This document shows, piece after piece, positions 32,934 to 40,863 of a DNA stretch of 64,000 bases (the stretch's first letter is position 1; every line of letters starts with the position of its first letter). Source of the stretch: Vibrio owensii CAIM 1854 = LMG 25443 (GTDB taxonomy: Bacteria; Pseudomonadota; Gammaproteobacteria; Enterobacterales; Vibrionaceae). The notes beneath the pieces were generated by a model, which saw only the letters and a program-made list of their open reading frames with translations, was not told the DNA's origin and made no database searches. The stretch is taken from assembly GCF_000817815.1 (NCBI RefSeq), contig NZ_JPRD01000013.1, positions 1 to 64,000 of the forward strand, read 5' to 3'. The position numbers and the translations under genes are program-made.

Positions 32934-34031
32934 TTAACGCGACTCTAGCGGGTAAGAGCGGTAGCTCCACATGCCGTAAGTACGCAGAGCATCGCGGTAG
33001 ATACCAAGCAGTTCGCCATCGCTGGCTTTGGCTAAGTCTTTAAGTGGTTTGTCTGGGTAGCTCACTGTGTCAAAAGTGATGTCTTGCGGGCCAGTTTGCC
33101 AGCTTGCGATTTCAAACAAGGTTTGACCACGGCGCACATGGCTCGCTGAGCTTATGATGGTTGCGTGCTTGATGTTATGACGCGCCAAGGCGTAGCTGCT
33201 GAATAGGGCGTTACCTACCGTGCTGGTGGCGTAGTTTTCTTCAATGATGCGATCTTTGCTGATGCCTTTTTCGATCAGCCAATCCGCCATTAACTTGCCT
33301 TCCGTTTTGTGGTTCTTCGGTACGCCTCCCGTCAATACGATCAACGCGTCTGGGTTTGCTTTCGCCATTGCTAGCGTGGTTTCCAAACGCTCAACTAAGA
33401 TCTGGTGCATAGAACCATCTGGGTTCAGCGCGTATCCCAATGTGACGATTGCGCCTCTGTCATCCAATTTGCCTTTGTCGGCTTTCTCTTTTAGTGGCGT
33501 TGCAAGTACGCGGTCTACGGTGTCGAAGATGCGTTGGATGTCTGCGGCTTTACCTGCATTGAGCTTAGTGAGCGTCGCCATGTGTTTCGCTGATTCCGCT
33601 TGGTTGCCCTCAAAGCGTTGCCATACCGCTAAGTAAGCGTGCAAATCCACATCGTCTGGCGCAACAGAAAGGGCTTGTTCGAACAGTTCAATCGCGCGAT
33701 CTGCATTCTTGTTGTAGATCTGCGCATTTGCCGCAGAAATCAGCAGGTCAGTGCGGTACGGCTCAAGTTTGTAGGCTTCTAGTAAGCGGTCGGTAACAAT
33801 CTCCATGTTGCTCGGCATTTTGGCGGTAAAACCCGCATGTGAGATACGCGCAGGGGATTTGAATGCTTGTACCGCGTCGTTCAGTAGTTGGTCGACAACC
33901 TGACGTTTAGTGACGATCTGTGAGTAATCGGCGGAAGATTGGACGGTAGCATCGTTAGCCGCGATAGAGTATGGGGCAGCAGTCAGCGCAATCACGCTAC
34001 CAAGAGCAATGGCAAGTAAGTTCTTCTTCAT
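32934..34031 (-). CDS. Periplasmic DUF218/ElyC-SanA-YdcF family protein with TPR-like N-terminus
   Basis: A 365-residue exported protein. Signal peptide at residues 1-25 (cleavage after SIAA). The N-terminal part has helical TPR-like repeats (TDLLISAANAQIYNKNADRAIELFEQALSVAPDDVDLHAYLAVW). The C-terminal part is a DUF218 domain: DDRGAIVTLGYALNPDG, LIVLTGGVPKN, EGKLMADWLIEKGISKDRIIEENYATSTVGNAL and ATIISSASHVRR. SanA/ElyC/YdcF members affect envelope integrity, but the reaction is not established. The acidic and Asn residues in these motifs form the probable active site. It stands alone. Confidence 0.87.
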   Translation of the reverse strand: MKKNLLAIALGSVIALTAAPYSIAANDATVQSSADYSQIVTKRQVVDQLLNDAVQAFKSPARISHAGFTAKMPSNMEIVTDRLLEAYKLEPYRTDLLISAANAQIYNKNADRAIELFEQALSVAPDDVDLHAYLAVWQRFEGNQAESAKHMATLTKLNAGKAADIQRIFDTVDRVLATPLKEKADKGKLDDRGAIVTLGYALNPDGSMHQILVERLETTLAMAKANPDALIVLTGGVPKNHKTEGKLMADWLIEKGISKDRIIEENYATSTVGNALFSSYALARHNIKHATIISSASHVRRGQTLFEIASWQTGPQDITFDTVSYPDKPLKDLAKASDGELLGIYRDALRTYGMWSYRSYPLESR

Positions 34032-34300
34032 GGAATGTCCTAGAGGTGCTGTAGTACCTAGTTTTTATTGTGCCTAGCGTTGTAGGTCGAACGGGGTCGA
34101 TAGAATTTTTTCAGTCTAGGTTCGCTTCATGAATAATCTGTGAAATGAATCCCAACTCAGCCGAGCGAATGAATGCGCGTGGTCAAAACGCGAAGTAGGA
34201 TCACGAAAATACTGAGGTATTCGTTCGTGTTCTAAGTAATTGGATTAAAAGATAAACAGCGTTTGGAAGAACGGACTTAAGCAACCAGAGTAAGAAATGA

Positions 34301-34326
34301 AAAAGCCTGCAATGATGCAGGCTTTT
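34301..34326. terminator. Terminator downstream of the GyrI-AraC gene
   Basis: A perfect 11-bp stem AAAAGCCTGCA/TGCAGGCTTTT with a four-base loop, immediately beyond the stop at 34330. Confidence 0.9.
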
Positions 34327-34329
34327 GGT

Positions 34330-35229
34330 TTATTTGATGGCAGTGCAGAAGCTAACGTCTGCATGGTGCGTTTGTGGGTCGAAGCTGTGGTAAAGCTCAA
34401 AGCAAGGGCGGTCGTCGTTCTCAATACCGGATTCAATTACCTTGCTCATGACATCATCCCACGCTTTTGAGTATTGGCTCGGGTCAGTAATGTGCTGGCG
34501 CATCACCGCATATTGACCGCCGGGGAAGTCTTGCAGCTCAATGCCTTTCGGAACTTCCGTGTCTTCTGGCACCATCAAGCAGATATCAGTACGGCACTTC
34601 TCGTCTGGCGTGATTTCAGGATTGTCATGGTAGATGAAGATGCAGGTATTGCCCGCCAAACCTTTCATTCCTGCCCATTGATACAGGCGACCTGATGGCT
34701 CTTCATAGCCTTGGCCGTAAGGGCCGTTTACACGAATGTAAGCCAGTTTTGCTTTTTCAAAGTTTTGCGTTTCCATTGTCGTGCTCCATTTGGTGAGTTC
34801 AGAGCCAGTATATGAATCGCTTGGTGTTACTTCGTTTCCATTCTTGCGCAACGTGTGTCCAATCTTGCTGTTTCGTGCTAATTCAGAAAACTGCTGGTAG
34901 TTTTCGCAGTCACGAAAGGCTGTAGGTGTGACGCCATAATGTTGTTTGAAGGCTTTGGCTAAGCTCTGTGAGCTAGAAAATCCGTACTCTAGGGCAATGT
35001 TCAATACCGGTTGCTTAGATTTGAATAAGTCATCGGCGGCGGCTTCTAGACGCAAACGTCGAATGAAATCAGCCAATGTCTCGCCTTGCACGGCTTTGAA
35101 GGTGCGATGAAAGTGATAAGGGGAAAGGTTCGCCAGCGCGGCCACTTCTGGCAGGTTGAGTGGTTCATTAAAGTGTTGTTCTAAATAACGAATCACAGGA
35201 ACCAGTCGTTGGTGGTAGTCGACGCGCAT
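34330..35229 (-). CDS. AraC-family regulator fused to a GyrI-like effector domain
   Basis: A 299-residue two-domain regulator of the Rob/SoxS-plus-GyrI layout. The AraC DNA-binding domain comes first (RYLEQHFNEPLNLPEVAALANLSPYHFHRTFKAVQG, then LNIALEYGFSSSQSLAKAFKQHYGVTPTAFR). The GyrI-like small-molecule domain follows from about 145 (KLAYIRVNGPYGQGYEEPSGRLYQWA, to FELYHSFDP). Such proteins bind drugs or other hydrophobic compounds and often activate efflux genes. A MATE pump is encoded about 2.1 kb away but not beside it, so linkage is speculative. The start at 35229 is supported by MRVDYHQRL at the usual family N-terminus. Confidence 0.9.
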   Translation of the reverse strand: MRVDYHQRLVPVIRYLEQHFNEPLNLPEVAALANLSPYHFHRTFKAVQGETLADFIRRLRLEAAADDLFKSKQPVLNIALEYGFSSSQSLAKAFKQHYGVTPTAFRDCENYQQFSELARNSKIGHTLRKNGNEVTPSDSYTGSELTKWSTTMETQNFEKAKLAYIRVNGPYGQGYEEPSGRLYQWAGMKGLAGNTCIFIYHDNPEITPDEKCRTDICLMVPEDTEVPKGIELQDFPGGQYAVMRQHITDPSQYSKAWDDVMSKVIESGIENDDRPCFELYHSFDPQTHHADVSFCTAIK

Positions 35230-35413
35230 CGGGGGATTTCCTTGTTCTGTTCAGCTTGTATTCTCTGCTCAAAGCCTACCGCAATCCAACAAGCTTGCAA
35301 GGGAGCAGGGTGAGAAATGCGTGGCGAGATGAGTGTCAATCAGTCACACTCAACGAATAGATGTTGAAGCAAAAACGTCGCGCTTATTATCTTTACTAAC
35401 CGCTAGGACAATC

Positions 35414-36274
35414 ATGATAGCTTGGAAACAGTCTCTGCCAGAGTACGAATGGCTCATTCATCAAGTTTGGTACTTGGAAGTGTCAGAGGGTGAAGTCATT
35501 GACCCCAAGCCGCACCTTATTCCAAATCCGCGTGCTCATTTACTCTTTACGCCACCAGAGCAAGGCTACAGCTACGACACGGGAGACACTAAGCTTGCTG
35601 GCAAAGGCTGCCACTTATTAACGGCTAACGAACACTTGCTGCTGTTGGAAGATACGGCTCCCATCAAGCGTATTGGTATCACCTTTCGTCCAGAGGGTCT
35701 GTATGCCATTGAATCACGGTTTAGTGATGCATCCCAAGTTGCAGCAATTAACCAATGCGAATGGTTTGATTGGCTCAACACGGCGTTTGATGTGTGCTTT
35801 CAACAAGGGTTATGGCAGCTAGAGTTGCAGGATTCACCGCAATGTTTGCTGGACTATATCAAGCGACATTTAGATGCGTTAGATATCGAACCTTGCCGCA
35901 GCAAACCGTTTTTGGCATCGCAAAAAGCGGTATCCGTGATGGACGCTCAAGCGCTACGCTCACCTGAGCTAGCGATGGATATTGATGAGATAGCCAAACA
36001 ATGCGCCTGTTCTCGAAGAACGCTTGAGCGCAGTTTCAAGCAAGTGGTGGGGCTGAGTGTTAAGCAGTATCAACAAATGGCACGTCTGGAGCAGATGATT
36101 TTGACCCTCTACAAACAAGAAGCAATTGATTGGGCGAGTTTCTCACAACAATTTGGTTTCAGTGACCAATCGCATTTGATTCGTACCCTCAAACAGCAGC
36201 TAAGAAAAACGCCAAGCAAATACTTGAAAAAGCGCGACTTAACCATCGATATCTATGGCGATTTTGAGTCGTAA
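35414..36274 (+). CDS. AraC-family regulator with DUF6597-like N-terminal domain
   Basis: A 286-residue AraC regulator. The N-terminal domain (SLPEYEWLIHQVWYLEV, then KPHLIPNPRAHLLFTPPEQGY) is the AraC/ligand domain seen in many single regulators; I name DUF6597 only from its look. The C-terminal helix-turn-helix is DIDEIAKQCACSRRTLERSFKQVVGLSVKQYQQMARLEQ, ending ...LKQQLRKTPSKYLKK. The ATG at 35414 has AGGA five bases upstream; a longer frame from 35333 adds 27 unlikely residues. It is divergent from the GyrI-type regulator. Confidence 0.85.
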   Translation: MIAWKQSLPEYEWLIHQVWYLEVSEGEVIDPKPHLIPNPRAHLLFTPPEQGYSYDTGDTKLAGKGCHLLTANEHLLLLEDTAPIKRIGITFRPEGLYAIESRFSDASQVAAINQCEWFDWLNTAFDVCFQQGLWQLELQDSPQCLLDYIKRHLDALDIEPCRSKPFLASQKAVSVMDAQALRSPELAMDIDEIAKQCACSRRTLERSFKQVVGLSVKQYQQMARLEQMILTLYKQEAIDWASFSQQFGFSDQSHLIRTLKQQLRKTPSKYLKKRDLTIDIYGDFES

Positions 36275-36365
36275 TACATTGCTAATCAGCCCGAAAGTTG
36301 TCGCAAAAATCCAATTTTTCTCTTATCCGCTGGGCTACTATTTTCAGCAGATAACGAGGTAACAC

Positions 36366-36953
36366 ATGTCATATCAAAAACTAAAACAAGGCGAAGCCAT
36401 CCCATTTAACGAATCGTTGACTATCCAACTGATTCAAGGCTCTGATCTACAAGATATTATCGAGATGTTGAACGACGATAAGGTCAATCAGTATCTGTTC
36501 TTCGCACCTGCTGACAACAGCCTGTATGAGGGTTTCTTTGGCCCTATTATTGAAAATACGGCACAAGCGATCAAAGAGGGTGTTTGGCCAGATAGCCCAA
36601 CGTTCGTGATTCGTGACCAACAAGGCCAGTACATGGGAATGTGTGCAGTGACCGCGGTGATGTTCTTAACTGGCAACTACGAAGTGGGTTATCAATTACC
36701 TACTTGCGCATGGGGCAAAGGCGTTGCGACTCGCGCTTGTCAAATGATGACCGAGATTGGCTTTACTGAGCTAAACGCCCATAAAGTCAGTGCGGATTGC
36801 TACGCTTCTAATGCTGGCTCTTACAAGACGTTAGAGAAAAATGGTTTTACTCAAGAAGGCCGTCAGAAATACTACTACAAACTAGAGCAAGGCTTTGACG
36901 ATAAACTTTACTACGGTATGACCGCAGAACAATTCGCGTCTTTAAATCGCTAA
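36366..36953 (+). CDS. GNAT-family acetyltransferase, RimJ/RimL-like
   Basis: A 195-residue acetyltransferase of the RimJ/RimL-type GNAT group, which acetylate protein N-termini or small amines. Seen: FNESLTIQLIQGSDLQDIIEMLNDDKVNQYLFF at the N-terminus, TFVIRDQQGQYMGMCAVTAV, YEVGYQLPTCAWGKGVATRACQMMTEIGF with the acetyl-CoA site, and CYASNAGSYKTLEKNGFTQEGRQKYYY. GAGG is six bases before the ATG. It is convergent with the DUF2999 gene, with a strong terminator between. Confidence 0.9.
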   Translation: MSYQKLKQGEAIPFNESLTIQLIQGSDLQDIIEMLNDDKVNQYLFFAPADNSLYEGFFGPIIENTAQAIKEGVWPDSPTFVIRDQQGQYMGMCAVTAVMFLTGNYEVGYQLPTCAWGKGVATRACQMMTEIGFTELNAHKVSADCYASNAGSYKTLEKNGFTQEGRQKYYYKLEQGFDDKLYYGMTAEQFASLNR

Positions 36954-36982
36954 TAACTAGCCGACAAAAAAGTAGCTAACAA

Positions 36983-37022
36983 AAAGGCCGTTAACCCACA
37001 TGTTCGGGTTAACGGCCTTTTC
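36983..37022. terminator. Bidirectional terminator between GNAT and DUF2999 genes
   Basis: A perfect 15-bp stem from AAAGGCCGTTAACCC (36983-36997) to its complement at 37006-37020, with an eight-base loop and A/T tracts on both sides. Confidence 0.93.
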
Positions 37023-37047
37023 TATATTCAGCGCTAATGGCTAAGAC

Positions 37048-37314
37048 TTAGTTGCCTTGGTTTTGGCTTTGAAGCTTCTCTTTTGCTTCTTCAACCTTTG
37101 AGAAATCCAATCCCAACTCGTCTACGGCTTCTTTGATTAGCGCAGGGTTTTGCATCACTTGCGCCATCAGCATTTGTAGCTTGTCTTGTGGCAAACCTAG
37201 TTGGCTGATTGTTGCCATTGCCGCTAGAGGGTTTTGCGTCAGAGTCTGAAAAATCTCGTTGATTTGCTCGTCGCTGATGTTGTTCTCTTTTAGCAGCGCA
37301 ATAATCGGGTTCAT
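37048..37314 (-). CDS. DUF2999-family small protein
   Basis: An 88-residue soluble, all-helical protein resembling the Vibrio/Shewanella DUF2999 family (NPIIALLKENNISDEQINEIFQTLTQNPLAAMATI). No cysteines, signal peptide or membrane segment. The ATG has AGGAAATGCG upstream. It is a single gene between the GNAT terminator and the MATE pump. Function unknown. Confidence 0.82.
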   Translation of the reverse strand: MNPIIALLKENNISDEQINEIFQTLTQNPLAAMATISQLGLPQDKLQMLMAQVMQNPALIKEAVDELGLDFSKVEEAKEKLQSQNQGN

Positions 37315-37380
37315 CGCATTTCCTTTTAATCACAGAATGAAATAGAACCCGAGTTTATCATTTGGCTGAGCTTGGTTGAA

Positions 37381-38733
37381 CTAGGAACTTCTCGCCAAGG
37401 AAGTTGTTAGCTCCGCTGCGCGTTTTCGGTAGTTGAATAACATGCTCAAACTGATCACCGCAGTGAGCGTTTCTGCAAAGACTATGCTCGCCCAAATGCC
37501 GTCTTGTGGGAAGAACTTAGGCAATAGCAATACACCTAGCGCGACAAACACAAACCCTCGGCATAAGGAAATAAGCGTCGCTTGTTTTGGCTTGGCAATA
37601 GCTTGGAACAGGTTGGCAATCACCATGTTTAACCCCATCAAAGGGACGCCGAAGAAGTAGAACGTCAGTGCGCTTGCGGCGATTGGGATCAAATCATTTG
37701 CGTTACCCAAGTAAACTGAGGCAATCAGTGGCGCTGACAGCCAGATTCCTAAAAGAAAGACTGTGCCGCTGCCCATGGCTGCTTTCATCCCCAGTTTTAG
37801 AATCTCGTCAATGCGTTCTGGTCGCCCTGCGCCGTGGTTAAAGCTGATGATTGGCTGACAAGCTTGCGCGATACCGACCATCACAAACAGAGCGAATACA
37901 CCGACATTGGTGGTTAAGCCATAGGCGATGATGTGGCTTTCACCGAATTGGCTCAGCAACACGTAGTTGAACAGCACGATGGTCATCGCGGATGTGACTT
38001 CGATAAAGAATGTTGGAGTACCGATGCTTAAGATTTCTTTAGTCTTGCTTAAGCCGATGCCTTTCAGACTGAATTCTAATGAGCCTTTCTTACCCACGAA
38101 ATGAGTCAGCAAAATTAGTGCGATGACTGCTTGAGCAATGGCCGTACCATAAGCTGCGCCTTTCATCCCCATGTTCATCTCAATGATAAATAGGTAATCA
38201 AAAGCGAGGTTGGTAATGGCACCAATCGACATCGCATAGGTGGCCAATTTAGGGTTGGTATCGTTACGTACAAAGCAAGACAACACCCAAGCCAGTGAGT
38301 AAAGAACAAAGAAGGGTAGCAGCACGATCAGGTAATCATGAGCAAGCTGAGCCAAGTTGCCTGAAGCGCCCATCAAGGCTATCAATTCATCCAACCAAAC
38401 GAGCGCGAGCGTCACCGTGATAGTGGATAGCAAAGTGGTAATCAACATGGATTGGCTAAACCACATCTGGCTGGATTCTGTGTTGCCTTTGCCTATTTCT
38501 ATCGACATTTTGGCGGCGCCACCAATACCAACCATCATGGCGATGGCAGTAAAAATAGAAAAAGGTGGAATCACCAAGGCAATAGCACCAAGCCCATCGG
38601 GCCCGACGCCTAAACCGATAAATAACGCATCCCCCATGATGAACAGCGATTTAATCACCATTCCAGTGAGCGCTGGCCATAGATACTGATAAAAGGATTT
38701 TGAAATGGGATCAGTTTTTAGATTGATAGCCAT
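37381..38733 (-). CDS. MATE-family multidrug efflux transporter
   Basis: A 450-residue inner-membrane protein with about 12 helices of the MATE family, which exports cationic drugs or toxic metabolites using Na+ or H+. Seen: WPALTGMVIKSLFIMGDALFIGLGVGPDGLGAIAL, then GIGGAAKMSIEIGKGN, then the second half FNYVLLSQFGESHIIAYGLTTNV and ACQPIISFNHGAGRPERIDEILK. The sequence resembles the DinF/MepA-type branch. An AraC gene lies upstream on the same strand with about 87 bp between. Confidence 0.92.
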   Translation of the reverse strand: MAINLKTDPISKSFYQYLWPALTGMVIKSLFIMGDALFIGLGVGPDGLGAIALVIPPFSIFTAIAMMVGIGGAAKMSIEIGKGNTESSQMWFSQSMLITTLLSTITVTLALVWLDELIALMGASGNLAQLAHDYLIVLLPFFVLYSLAWVLSCFVRNDTNPKLATYAMSIGAITNLAFDYLFIIEMNMGMKGAAYGTAIAQAVIALILLTHFVGKKGSLEFSLKGIGLSKTKEILSIGTPTFFIEVTSAMTIVLFNYVLLSQFGESHIIAYGLTTNVGVFALFVMVGIAQACQPIISFNHGAGRPERIDEILKLGMKAAMGSGTVFLLGIWLSAPLIASVYLGNANDLIPIAASALTFYFFGVPLMGLNMVIANLFQAIAKPKQATLISLCRGFVFVALGVLLLPKFFPQDGIWASIVFAETLTAVISLSMLFNYRKRAAELTTSLARSS

Positions 38734-38819
38734 GGATTAGAAAAATACCCGAATGTGGTGGATTTATGTTCGGGTATTATCAGTACATTCAAGCGTAGCG
38801 AAAAGGGATTATCCGCCCA

Positions 38820-39671
38820 TTATATTGCACTATCTAAACATCGGTGACGAAATTCCGCTGGCGTTTCTCCTTTTTGTTTTCGATAGAAGCGGCTGAAATA
38901 CGCAGGGTCATCAAAGCCCAATTCAAACGCTATGGTCTTGACGGTTTTCGTCGAAAACACCAGCTCTCGATTGGCTTCTAATATGATTCGATCATGAATC
39001 AGTTGCGTGACCGTCTTGCCTCTGTCGGCTTTCACTAACTCGTTTAGACGTTTGCTGGTAAGGGCTAATGCATCGGAGTAAAACTGGCATTTCTTTTGTT
39101 CGCGATAATGCAGTTCGATTAATTCGGTCAACTGAACGATGCGAGCGTCTTTCTGCTCCCCTTTCTGAGATGGCGTTTTAGCAAAGCGCAATGCATAGCG
39201 AAGAAAGCTGTTGATGAGTGATTCGACAAGGTCCCAGTCACAGTCCTCTCTTTCACACTCTTCTTTGATTAGGGTGTAAATCGATTCTAGGTAGGGAAAA
39301 CTCTCGTCGCTGCAATCGAGGTACGGCGGTCGCTCAATCGTAGAAAATACGCTATTCACCAACTGTGTGCTACGTGGATTGGTTTCAGCAAAGCCAGGAC
39401 GGAATATCAACATGCGAATGTTTTTACCCATGAACTCGGAATGGTGAACCTGCCCTGGTGAAATGGTAAACAAGCGACCAACGCGGTTTTGGTATTCGAC
39501 GAAGTCGACGCTCTGCGTTCCGCTATTATCTAAACACCACACGATTTCCCAGTACTCGTGACGATGCGGTTCGATGTATGGGTCTTCTTGGATGTCTGAA
39601 AATTCAAGCGCTCGACACGGCTCACCTAAAATGAGTCGCACTTGTCGGATTGGCGAAATCATATTGCTCAT
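38820..39671 (-). CDS. AraC-family transcriptional regulator
   Basis: A 283-residue AraC regulator. N-terminal cupin-like domain: EDPYIEPHRHEYWEIVWCLDNSGTQ, then RLFTISPGQVHHSEF. C-terminal DNA-binding domain: YSDALALTSKRLNELVKADRGKTVTQLIHDRIILEANRELVFSTKTVKTIAFELGFDDPAYFSRFYRKQKGETPAEFR. The start is uncertain; a TTG at 39683 and an ATG at 39662 are alternatives, and none has a clear ribosome site. It is upstream of the MATE gene on the same strand, so it may regulate it, but the gap and own start suggest separate transcription. Confidence 0.88.
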   Translation of the reverse strand: MSNMISPIRQVRLILGEPCRALEFSDIQEDPYIEPHRHEYWEIVWCLDNSGTQSVDFVEYQNRVGRLFTISPGQVHHSEFMGKNIRMLIFRPGFAETNPRSTQLVNSVFSTIERPPYLDCSDESFPYLESIYTLIKEECEREDCDWDLVESLINSFLRYALRFAKTPSQKGEQKDARIVQLTELIELHYREQKKCQFYSDALALTSKRLNELVKADRGKTVTQLIHDRIILEANRELVFSTKTVKTIAFELGFDDPAYFSRFYRKQKGETPAEFRHRCLDSAI

Positions 39672-39753
39672 GAGGGCATTCAACAGCTCTTGGGGATGAG
39701 GATTTGATCATTATGAATCGAATAACCAAGATTGCGCACGAAAATTTTTGTCC

Positions 39754-40863
39754 TCAGTAGCCGGTGAGTTCCATATAACCAGTCCCAGAATGAGATCCAT
39801 CAATACGCACAGGGCCTTCCCAATAAGGCACCGAAAGGGGCATTTTCGCGTTCGGGTTGAGTGCAGAAACCGTAAGCTCGATTTGCTGGTTAGGAATCGA
39901 CACTTGCCACTGGGTTGGATACGTTCGCCCTTGGATTTCTGTTTGCTTAGTCGCCTCTAGCTGAATGTCTTTCTGTGGGATAGCGAGGCCAGAACCATCT
40001 TGCTGCATCAGCCTTGCACTGGAGTAACTGGCTGCTCCGGTTTTGGAATCCCGCAATTGGAACATCACCAAGCTGGTGTCGTCACTCAACCTTAGGGCAA
40101 ACCAGTCCCAGCCTTGTTGTGAGTCGAGTAAGAATTGCGAGCTCCACTCTCGGTCTATCCAACCTTTGCCGGATACTTGATGGGTTTCGCCGTCGATAGT
40201 GACCTCACCGGACACATCAATAAACGGTTGGCTGTAGTAATACGAAGCCACCTGACCATCGGCGCTTTTGGTGCTGTACCCTTGCTCGCCTTGCTTTTGA
40301 TACGGTGCAGTGCTGGTAAGCGTCAGCGAATAGCCAAACTGTTCGGAGCTCGCCTTCAACGTGGCAGGGAATAGGTCGTTGGTTGAAGAAGTCCACTGCC
40401 AATCATCGAGGTAAACACGAAACGGTGAAGTGTCGACGCCGGCTAGAGAGGCTTGAGCGCGTGACCATTTTTCATCAGCGTAGTGTTTGTCCGCGGTCGT
40501 GACTGCGCTGTGCGCCATGTAGATTTGTTGAGCTTGCCACTCGGTTTTCTTCACGTCATCTTCGTCCTTTGGCGGCGCAGCAGCAAAGCGAAATTGTGTC
40601 CATTGGACGCCAAGTGGGTTGCCGTCTTCATCAATTAAGTTAGCGGTTAAGTACCACCATTCATGACGAAAGTTTGGGTGCGCTTGATGGTCTGCCGGGA
40701 AGGTGAGTTCATTCCCTTTTTCTACGGGTGTGAATAGGTTGCTCTCGCTTTGCGTATCTCCACTGCCCAGCAAAGTGCCCATATTTTGTTGTTGGGGATC
40801 TTCACAACCGAACAGGAACAGACTGCTCATGAATAGAGTAAGTGTGCTTGCTAATCGAACCAT
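39754..40863 (-). CDS. AttH/CrtC-like lipoprotein associated with an ABC transporter
   Basis: A 369-residue lipoprotein. The signal peptide MVRLASTLTLFMSSLFLFGC ends in the lipobox with Cys20. The body resembles the AttH/CrtC (hydroxyneurosporene synthase-like) lipocalin-type domain, with the signature HPNFRHEWWYLTANLIDEDG and later SGKGWIDREWSSQFL near the centre and NAKMPLSVPYWEGPVRIDG at the end. The start at 40863 overlaps the permease stop in TGATG, implying translational coupling. GAGG is seven bases upstream. It is the last gene of the operon with the FtsX-like permease and the ATPase. Likely periplasmic, probably binding a hydrophobic molecule. Confidence 0.82.
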   Translation of the reverse strand: MVRLASTLTLFMSSLFLFGCEDPQQQNMGTLLGSGDTQSESNLFTPVEKGNELTFPADHQAHPNFRHEWWYLTANLIDEDGNPLGVQWTQFRFAAAPPKDEDDVKKTEWQAQQIYMAHSAVTTADKHYADEKWSRAQASLAGVDTSPFRVYLDDWQWTSSTNDLFPATLKASSEQFGYSLTLTSTAPYQKQGEQGYSTKSADGQVASYYYSQPFIDVSGEVTIDGETHQVSGKGWIDREWSSQFLLDSQQGWDWFALRLSDDTSLVMFQLRDSKTGAASYSSARLMQQDGSGLAIPQKDIQLEATKQTEIQGRTYPTQWQVSIPNQQIELTVSALNPNAKMPLSVPYWEGPVRIDGSHSGTGYMELTGY